NCBI GenBank assembly: GCA_001822575.1
Contig: MHRM01000016.1
Span: 2,443 to 16,795, forward strand
DNA from: Candidatus Taylorbacteria bacterium RIFCSPHIGHO2_02_FULL_44_12
Lineage (GTDB): Bacteria > Patescibacteriota > Minisyncoccia > Phycocordibacterales > PALSA-1337
DNA: 14,353 bases
Direction of reading: 5' to 3'
Part shown: positions 6,563-14,200 of the stretch, piece by piece
Layout of the letters: each line of letters starts with the position of its first letter
How positions within the stretch are numbered: position 1 is the stretch's first letter
The notes under the pieces: generated by a model
Seen by the model: the letters and a program-made list of their open reading frames with translations, nothing else
Told to the model about the DNA's origin: nothing
The model's database searches: none
Position numbers and translations under genes: made by a program

Positions 6563-7420
6563 ATGTTCTCTCTCCGACAACACATCGCCGAAGCTGTCGC
6601 CAATAAAACCGCTATCGGACATTTCAATGTTTCAACTCTTGATGGTATTTGGGCCGTCGCCGATGCAGGCCAAAAAAATAATCAACCGATCATTGTTGGT
6701 CTCTCCGAAGGGGAGAGGGATTATGTCGGAGTGACTCAAGCGATAGCAATAATTCAATCCATTCGCAAAGAACGCGAGCAACCGATATTCCTAAATGCCG
6801 ATCACACATATTCTTTTGACAGGGTCAAACAAGCCATAGATGCCGGTTTTGATTCTGTGATATTTGATGGAGCTCAATTGTCTTTGGATGAGAACATTGC
6901 TATTACAAAAAAGTCTGTGGCCTATTCCAAGGCTTCTGGCAGAGATGTCATAGTAGAGGGGGAGATAGGTTTTATAGGTTCATCGTCAAAGGTCTTGAAG
7001 GAAATCCCTATTGGAGCGGTTGTGACTATAAAACAAATGACATCTGCAGAAGACGCCAAAAGATTTGTCCTGGAAACAGGGGTGGATGCTCTGGCTCCGG
7101 CTGTTGGTAATATTCACGGTATGGTCAAGGGAGGTGAGCCGGCTCTGAACATAACGAGAATCAAAGAGGTTTCAACGATAACCGGAATACCTCTAGTCCT
7201 TCATGGAGCATCGGGTAATAGCGATGATGATATTCGGGCCGCCATACAAGCTGGCGTAGCGATAGTCCATGTCAACACAGAGTTACGATTAGCCTATAGA
7301 GCTGGTTTGGTCAAAGCTCTTTCGGAAGATCCTGAAGAAATCGCCCCATATAAATACTTAAAGTCGGCCAAACTGGCTATGCAGAAGGTTGTAGAAGAGA
7401 AACTCAAATTATTTGAATAA
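6563..7420 (+). CDS. fba: Class II fructose-bisphosphate aldolase family protein
   Basis: A 285-residue zinc-dependent aldolase. It would cleave or form fructose-1,6-bisphosphate (or a related ketose bisphosphate) to or from dihydroxyacetone phosphate and an aldehyde. The family layout is complete: GHFNVST (19-25), NADHT with the catalytic Asp80 and zinc ligand His81, VEGEIGFIG (131-139), zinc ligands His185 (VGNIHGMVKG) and His214 (LVLHGASG), and the phosphate-binding HVNTELR (236-242). Length matches short class II aldolases. ATG 6563 is chosen over upstream starts in the same frame (6509) because the family begins close to MFSLRQHI and TATAAT ends 10 nt before it; the upstream extension would cross the promoter and inverted repeat. 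The exact substrate (FBP, tagatose bisphosphate or other) cannot be told, so the gene symbol is tentative. Confidence 0.92.
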   Translation: MFSLRQHIAEAVANKTAIGHFNVSTLDGIWAVADAGQKNNQPIIVGLSEGERDYVGVTQAIAIIQSIRKEREQPIFLNADHTYSFDRVKQAIDAGFDSVIFDGAQLSLDENIAITKKSVAYSKASGRDVIVEGEIGFIGSSSKVLKEIPIGAVVTIKQMTSAEDAKRFVLETGVDALAPAVGNIHGMVKGGEPALNITRIKEVSTITGIPLVLHGASGNSDDDIRAAIQAGVAIVHVNTELRLAYRAGLVKALSEDPEEIAPYKYLKSAKLAMQKVVEEKLKLFE

Positions 7421-7454
7421 TTAGAGACCTCCGCTTTCTCATTCGATCTGGTCT

Positions 7455-7506
7455 TGTCATTCCCGCCCCCGATCGCAGTCGGGGACAAGCTCCAGCGGGA
7501 ATGACA
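7455..7506. repeat. REP-like hairpin downstream of the aldolase gene
   Basis: TGTCATTCCCGC (7455-7466) and GCGGGAATGACA (7495-7506) are a perfect 12-bp inverted repeat. A second hairpin, CCCCGA (7467-7472) / TCGGGG (7479-7484), lies between them. The GTCATTCCCGC end is a sequence often seen in dispersed bacterial palindromic repeats. It could stop or stabilise the aldolase transcript, but no U-tract follows. Confidence 0.75.
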
Positions 7507-7523
7507 GGGACAACCTCGCACAA

Positions 7524-7554
7524 CCGAGATTACCTATAAATATGATGATCTCGG
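7524..7554. terminator. Possible hairpin at the 3' end of the HTH gene
   Basis: CCGAGAT (7524-7530) pairs with ATCTCGG (7548-7554) over 7 bp around a 17-nt AT-rich loop, just beyond the stop of the minus-strand HTH gene. No T-run follows on either strand, so it is only a weak terminator candidate. Confidence 0.35.
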
Positions 7555-7560
7555 ATAGAA

Positions 7561-7815
7561 TTAGTTATCATATTCATTCATATGTTTAACATCTAGTTTT
7601 TTGACTTTTGGAGATGCTTTTTTTATAGGTTTTGTATTGTTTGATATTTCTTCTAGAAGTTTTTCAATATCTTGGCGTTTATAGACCCTGTAATTGTTGA
7701 TAGGGTGTCTCAAAGCCTTCAATTTTCCGTTCTTATCCCAATTGCGGAGTGTTAATGGAGTTATGCCGAGCAAATCAGCGGCTTTTTTTATACTTATAAG
7801 TTGATGTTGGGTCAT
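7561..7815 (-). CDS. Small MerR/excisionase-like HTH DNA-binding protein
   Basis: An 84-residue protein. Residues 6-56 form a MerR-type winged helix-turn-helix: ISIKKAADLLGITPLTLRNWDKNGKL, then the wing HPINNYRVYKRQDIEKLL. The last 28 residues are a lysine-rich tail without a recognisable domain. The HTH resembles those of excisionases, IS607-type recombinase N-termini and small MerR regulators, but the recombinase or effector domain is absent. It lies opposite to both flanking genes. GTTTACTA-type repeats upstream (7863-7885) could be its operator. A 9-bp inverted repeat, CCTCGCACA (7514-7522) / TGTGCGAGG (7819-7827), brackets the gene. DNA binding is well supported; targets are unknown. Confidence 0.8.
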   Translation of the reverse strand: MTQHQLISIKKAADLLGITPLTLRNWDKNGKLKALRHPINNYRVYKRQDIEKLLEEISNNTKPIKKASPKVKKLDVKHMNEYDN

Positions 7816-7862
7816 ACGTGTGCGAGGCCTCGCCTCGTTATCACATGAATCTTAACACAAAA

Positions 7863-7885
7863 CTAGTTTACTAAACAATAGTAAA
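7863..7885 (-). promoter_or_regulatory. Candidate operator/promoter of the HTH gene
   Basis: GTTTACTAAAC is a perfect 11-bp palindrome and is followed by AATAGTAAAC, so the half-site GTTTACTA occurs in both orientations within about 23 bp. On the minus strand, TTGTTT and TAAGAT with an 18-bp gap could be -35 and -10 elements overlapping these sites, a layout expected for autoregulation. The hexamers are weak matches. Confidence 0.35.
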
Positions 7886-7934
7886 CATTGATAAATATTC
7901 CTTAATATCAATCAGCTAACAGACTCCGCCCTCC

Positions 7935-8042
7935 GCCGATCATCTCCTTCACAAACCCTGATTCTTTGGCAATACGCGAGTTGTATACAGTATATAATCT
8001 TTGTTTTTTTAAAAGTCGGGTTTGCCAAGGAGATGATACGGC
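7935..8042. repeat. 108-bp inverted-repeat element
   Basis: The left arm starting at 7935 (GCCG, ATCATCTCCTT, CAAACCC) pairs with the right arm ending at 8042 (GGGTTTG, AAGGAGATGAT, CGGC), with a one-base bulge and a few mismatches over about 25 bp. The AT-rich interior contains GTATACAGTATATAAT and a T-run (8003-8010). The arms are unrelated to those of the other elements in the window. Confidence 0.7.
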
Positions 8043-8095
8043 TTTGGGCGTTTGTTTGCATACCGTTCATTTTGTAAGACAGGAGCGTAAGCGAA

Positions 8096-8162
8096 GTATC
8101 ACTTTCCCTCTCAAGCGAGCGTAGCGGAGCGTGGGCTGCGAGCATGAGAGGGAAAGTGATAC
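8096..8162. repeat. 67-bp hairpin element with perfect 18-bp arms
   Basis: GTATCACTTTCCCTCTCA (8096-8113) is perfectly repeated in inverse orientation at 8145-8162. The loop region contains GTAGCGGAGCGTG (8121-8133), the reverse complement of the loop core of the element inside obg (5011-5023). The flanks carry similar short units (GGAGCGTAAGCGAAG before, GGAGCTAGCGACT after). It may be a mobile palindromic repeat or the base of a stable RNA hairpin. Confidence 0.8.
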
Positions 8163-8202
8163 GGAGCTAGCGACTAGGTTTCATCTGCAAAGGGAAATAA
8201 TG

Positions 8203-8211
8203 TTATCCACA
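8203..8211 (+). promoter_or_regulatory. DnaA-box sequence
   Basis: TTATCCACA, a perfect match to the strong DnaA box consensus, lies 26 bp upstream of the -10 of the surface gene. I found no second box in this region, so an origin is unlikely; it may be a chance match or a regulatory site. Confidence 0.35.
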
Positions 8212-8236
8212 GATACTATTTTTAGCCTTATACATC

Positions 8237-8242
8237 TATAAT
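8237..8242 (+). promoter_or_regulatory. -10 box of the surface protein gene
   Basis: A perfect TATAAT, 18 nt upstream of ATG 8261. No clear -35 is seen at 17 bp spacing. The expected leader would be about 12 nt and carries no Shine-Dalgarno. Confidence 0.5.
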
Positions 8243-8260
8243 TAGAGCAAGTTTTATTCT

Positions 8261-11200
8261 ATGAAGAACGAGATCATTATTGAAGGAAAAATCTTTATCT
8301 CGGCTAGACAAGCCGCCGAGATAACCAAATACGCAACAGACTATATTGGACAACTTTCCCGCGCCGGAAAAATAAATGCTCGGATGATTGGACGAACATG
8401 GTTCGTTGATCAGCAGTCTTTGCTTAATTACAAAAATCATATTGATCCAGAAAGTTCAATTCCAAATAATTATCAGATTTCTGATTTACAAAATCCACAT
8501 TCAAGTCCAAGTCAAACAAATCAAAATGTTCCTGCTAGTCAATCTGCTCAAACTGGTCTGACATATTTATCAGATGACCGTGAATTATTACCAAATCTCA
8601 ATAAAAAAATACCTGTTGAGGCACAGTCAATTCCACCGATAAAAAAGTCAGCCGAGAAGTCCATATTCAACAAGACAATATCGGCTATCCGAGAGAGTGG
8701 TTCTGCCATTCAAAAGTCTGGATTGGAACTACAAAACAGTTTGCCATCACTATGGCCTCATGCCCGGAATGCTTTGACTTTGGGTATAGTTTTGGCATTT
8801 ATAGTTTTTGGAGCAACGATATCATCGCACCCAGATAGGGCTGTTAGGGCTATGGCTAGGGTAGCTGATGGGTTGGGATATGGTTGGATGAAAGGAGCTG
8901 ATATCCTTGAAAGTTCTTCCAGAAAAATGTCTGGACTAACAGCTTATGACATTGAAATATTTGCAGACAAGACTGATGACTTTGTTCGTTCCAGTGCTAG
9001 AAAGAGTGTCAATGCTTATGTGGCATTTTTGATAAATACTACTGATACTGTTTATCTAACATTATCTTCATTCCAAAATAATATTTATTCTCTGGCGGAA
9101 AATATTTTTGAGCGAACAAAAAGTTCTACAGTAGCTACGGCTGGCACTAGTCTGGAAAGTGCCCGTTCTGCTATTGAGACGACTGTTTCAAATGGTTTTG
9201 ATTTCTTGGCAAGCTTGCGCGGTCGGGCAGTTGTCTCTATAAGGAAATTCTTGGGTATCAAGGATGGTTCTGGTTTGGCTGTGTCAGAAGATAATAGGAC
9301 GAGCACTACCACGATCATTGTTAGGAATATTACCAGCTCTCCATTTGCCCAGAGCGTCTCCAATCCTTCCTTCACTACAGTTATCAATAATATAGATGAG
9401 GCACTTCTAGGCAGAGTTTCTTATTTGGAGAGACAATTCTACGGCTTGCAAAACGCCCAGCCATTCCAGTACAGCAATATTGGCGCCAATGTCAGTCAGG
9501 CTATAGATAATATAGATCTCTCCAATATCACAGGCGCAACCATCACTGGGGCTACTATCACAGGTTCCTATTTTTCCGGAAGCGCTGATCTTACCGGCAA
9601 TGTTTCTTTGTCAGGCCAGCTCAATGTTTCGGGCACAGGAACCTCTACTCTGGCGGGTGATACGGCTTTTGATACAAATGTCTTGTATATTGATTCCATC
9701 AATAATCGCGTGGGAGTGGGCACTTCATCGCCGACAGATACATTATCAGTGGCTGGTCCTATATTCCTGGGAAATATTTCCGCTCCTTCTAATAGCGCCA
9801 ATCGTCTCTATGCCACAGCTGGCGATCTTTATTTCGCGGGAAGTTTGATCGGTGGTGGGACTACCGGCAATTGGACGACAGATGGCACGCATGTTTGGCG
9901 ATCTTCTGGAAATGTGGGAATAGGCACCACCACGCCTGGCTCTATTCTTTCTGTAGCTGGGGTGGGCAATTTCTCTGGAAGCGGTTCTACTCTGTACAGC
10001 ACTCTCACTCTTCCTTCTCTTACGGCCACTTCTTCTCTGACGCTATCGGGCGTGGCAATCAACTCTCTTCTCTCCACGAATTCAAGTGGAGTAGTCACGG
10101 CCACCTCTACCCCCACATTTGGTAATTTTAATGCTACATCTACCTCGGCAACCTCAACGATCGCGGGAGGTCTGGCCATAGAAACAAGCGGGTTTGTGTA
10201 TGATTATCAGACGAATAGGGTGGGAATTGGGACGGCAGCGCCGAGTACTAAACTTGAAATTGCAGACGCGACACCGACATTGACAATTAAAGATACAACA
10301 ACATCTATAAGTACAGGAGGAACATACGGTAATTTAGATTTTTATAGTTCTGATACAAATTTTGTAGGTGTTGTGTCACGCATTAGAAGCAAAACTAATG
10401 ATAGTAACGGGGGAAGTGATGGGGAGTTAAGTTTTTGGACACTTGCTGGAGGCGGTAGTCTTTCTGAAAAAATGAGATTAACAACTGATGGAAAATTAGG
10501 CCTCGGCACCACCACCCCGAACTGGCAACTCCAGCAAGCCGCTACGAGACCGTTCCATGTGCTCTCCGACACCTCCGCAGGTACCAACGCCAAGCATTGG
10601 TTCACTTCAAGTCAAGGTGGGAATTTCTATATCGGTACATCAAGTGATGCCTTGAATGCCACCACCACTTTGCTTACCATAAACACAGCCGGCTTTGTCG
10701 GCATAGCCACCACCTCACCCGCCACTCTATTGGCTGTCGGGGGGCATTGCGTGACAGCGGATACAAGATTGCGAAGAAGAAGGAAAAAGAAAGGCGCCAA
10801 AGACAAGAAGGAAGATGATTATGATTATGATTATGACGAAGTGATGATAAAGGATGTCAAAGAAGGCGATGAGATTGCCTCGCTTGATGAAAAAACCGGC
10901 GCAATCGTCTGGAGCAGAGTGAACGCCCTTTTGGATATGGGAGTGAAGCCGATTTATAAATTCACCACCGCCACAGGGAAGACCATCCGCACCACGGGCG
11001 AGCATCCGTATCTTGTAAAGACGCGGATGAACGCTGATAAAGAAAAGAAAAACTCCGACCTTTGGGCCGGGGCAACGTTAATACGGTCCATTATAGCCAG
11101 AGCTGTTTCTTTGTCAAGCGCTTTTGTGGACAACGCGGTCGCTACAGCCAAAGACGGCTCATGGCGCAAGGCGGGAACTATAAAGGAGGGCGCGGAGATA

Positions 11201-14200
11201 GCGATTGTTTCAGAAGACGGCAGGGCATCGGTCTGGGACAAAGTAGTGAAGATTGAAATGCTTCCCGACGAACAGGTCTACGACATAGAAGTGGAAGGCA
11301 CGCACAACTTCGTGGGGAATGACATCATCGCCCACAATACCTATATAACCGGCGGGCTTGGTGTGGGCAAGGCCACCACTACGAGCGGAGCGCTAGATGT
11401 TTCGGGAAGTGGAGTATTCGGGAACATCTTGAGCGCGTCGGTTTTCACCGCCACCTCCACCACCGCCACCTCCACCTTCGCCGGCGGCCTTGCCATAGAG
11501 ACGAGCGGGTTTGTGTATGATTATTCTACGAATAATGTGGGGATTGGGACGGCGAGTCCAAGTTATAAATTAAATATCGTCGGTCCTTCTGTAAGTTCTG
11601 GAGCATATTCTAACGTTGCTTTATTTGAAGGATTGGGAAGTGCTACCAATATGGGCGTTTTAGAATTTAAAAGTTTAAGAGATGATCCTAATACAAACGG
11701 TAGAAATTTCGCTCTCCAAGTTTGGCAGCGTGGTAGTGTTGGAACAACAGCAAAAAATCTTTTACTACAACCCGATGGTGGCAACGTCGGCATCGGCACC
11801 ACCACTCCCAACTGGCAACTCCAGCAGGCCGCTACGAGACCCTTCCATGTCCTCTCGGACACTAGCGCTGCAGCCAATCTTAAACACTGGTTCATGTCAT
11901 CTCAAGGTGGAAACTTCTACCTAGGTACTTCATCTGACAGCTACTCCACTACCACCATGCCTTCCATCACCATTACCTCAAATAATCTCGTAGGCATCGG
12001 AACCACATCACCATCATCTTATGCCACATTGACTGTAGGCGGTGTAACAGAATCTCTTAACTTCATCGCCACTTCTACAACCGCCACTTCCACCTTTGCA
12101 GGAGGCATTACGGTCGGGCCATCAAGCGAATATGTATTTGACCACATAGGCAATGCACTGAATATAAATAGTCCGGGGGTGTTTACAGGAGCGCTTAATA
12201 TAGCAAGAGGAGGTAATACATACAATATTAATCTCACGGATTCCAGCGCTATATTGAGATTTAATTCTAGCGGCGGAAACATAAATATGAGCGGAGGCGG
12301 TTCCCTAGACGGAAGTGGAACTATGACATTTGGGCCGACTTCCGCCAATTCCGCCGTATTCAAGACGAATAACACTACTAGAATGACGCTTGATTCATCA
12401 GGAAATCTTGGCATCGGCACCACCACTCCCCAATACAAACTCCAAGTAGCCGGAGTAACTCCAGTCTTCACTCTCTCTGACACCAATTCTGGAACAGATA
12501 CAAAACACTGGTTCCAAACATCCAATGCTGGCAAGTTTAGTATTGGAACAACGAGCGACACATTCACGGCTACTACTACGCTACTGACACTTTCAACTAA
12601 CGGATTTCTGGGTGTGGGGACTACCACCCCGAACTGGCAACTCCAGCAAGCCGCTACGAGGCCGTTCCATGTGCTCTCCGACACCTCCGCAGGTACCAAC
12701 GCCAAGCATTGGTTCACTTCTTCGCAGGGCGGGAATTTCTATATCGGCACCAGTAGTGATGCCTTGAATGCCACGACGACTTTGCTGACGATTGCGAATA
12801 GCGGCAAGGTAGGTATTGGCACAGCGGCACCGAGTAGTGCCTTGCATGTTGTATCAAAAGCAACCAGCGAAGCGGGCTTAATTGTTACAGGAGGATCTAC
12901 TGTTAATAGTCATGTTGATTCTGGGCAAGTACAGATAGGAACGACTGTTAACTTTGCCCGGCTCGGCTATGCGGCAGTAACAGGAACTTTTTACATAGAT
13001 AATACCTATAACAATGATAATTCCGACATTCGGTTTAGGTCTAAGATAGCAGGAACAGCAGTTGATACATTAATTATAAAAGGGAGCGGCAACCTCGGCC
13101 TCGGCACCACCACCCCTCAATACAAGCTCCAAGTCGCTGGAGTGACTCCTGTTCTCACTCTATCTGACACCAATGGTGGCACCGACGCCAAGCACTGGTT
13201 CCAAACATCAAATGCAGGAAAGTTTAGTATTGGAACAACCAGCGACACATTTGCGGCTACCACCACACTGCTGACACTTTCAACAAATGGTTTTCTTGGT
13301 GTGGGTACTACGACGCCAAATTGGCAACTGCAGACTGCAAGCACACGACCGTTCTCTGTACTTTCTGATACAAGCGCTGGAGCAAACTTGAAACATTGGT
13401 TTACAACAAGCCAAGGCGGGAATTTCTATCTGGGCACTTCATCTGATATTTATGCAACGACTACGGTTCCTTCTATCACCATCACTTCAAATGGCCTTGT
13501 CGGCATAGCTAGCACATCACCATCTGCATATGCAATATTGACCGCCGGGGGAGCCATAGAAGGCTGGAATTTCATAGCAACTTCCACTACTGCAACATCC
13601 ACATTCGCCGGAGGACTTAATGTTGGTAATGGGGCTCTGATGTATGATTTCTCCCAAGGACTGACATCTATAGACAACCTCCAGATCGGGGCCACTTCTT
13701 TTGATACCGACGCCGGTATTCTCTCTTGGGCCGATATGCCTGTAACTTCCAATGCCGCCGCCTATACAGATGAGAGCTACACCGCCCAGATAGACGGCAA
13801 TCCCATCCTGACCGTATATGCTCAATCAAACGGCTCCGGTGACATCATGAATCCTCGGGTAGGCATAGGTACTACTACTCCCAGCTATTTCCTCCACCTC
13901 CAGCTCGGCGATGGCATAACCAATGCCACCAGCACTGTTCTGGCTCTTGACCACATCTCCACTACAACCGCTCCCACGGCGGGCATCGGAGCAGGCCTTC
14001 TATTCCGCAATATGAATGCCGCGTCTTCCACAATAGAGACTGCTTCGATTATCGGTCTTCTGTCTACTGTCACCGCCGGAAGTGAAGACGGAGAGCTGGC
14101 ATTCTTGACCAAGTCCGCCGGAGGAGCTTTGTCGGAGAGATTGAGGATAAATAAGAACGGCTTGGTCGGAGTCGGTACTACCACTCCATGGGCCAAGTTC

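Larger units (their letters stand above)
7816..8260. other. Non-coding region with hairpin elements between the HTH gene and the giant surface gene
   Basis: No convincing gene is found in these 445 bp. They hold the possible operator of the HTH gene, two long inverted-repeat elements (7935-8042 and 8096-8162), a lone DnaA-box sequence and the promoter of the surface protein gene. A minus-strand open frame at 7912-8145 only covers the hairpins and has no protein-like features. A TATAAT at 7993-7998 inside the first hairpin has no good -35. Confidence 0.7.

Noticed and set aside
6344..6622. 92-codon minus-strand open frame between kinase and aldolase
   Set aside because: It spans the inverted-repeat element and the start of the conserved aldolase gene, and has no family features.
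7912..8145. 77-codon minus-strand open frame in the hairpin region
   Set aside because: It simply reads through two palindromes; no start signal or domain can be seen.
7455..8162. CRISPR array, because of several hairpins in a row
   Set aside because: The palindromes have different sequences and irregular spacing, and no direct repeat with unique spacers is present.
8203..8211. Replication origin suggested by a perfect DnaA box
   Set aside because: Only one box was seen, with no cluster, no AT-rich unwinding region next to dnaA or dnaN genes, and no such genes in the window.
12019..12717. 232-codon minus-strand open frame over the fibre repeats (and similar ones at 9829-10179, 13885-14316 and others)
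   Set aside because: It lies opposite the long + frame. Its Val/Pro/Ser-rich text is the reverse reading of Thr/Gly/Asn codons, and the same peptides recur only because the + strand modules recur.
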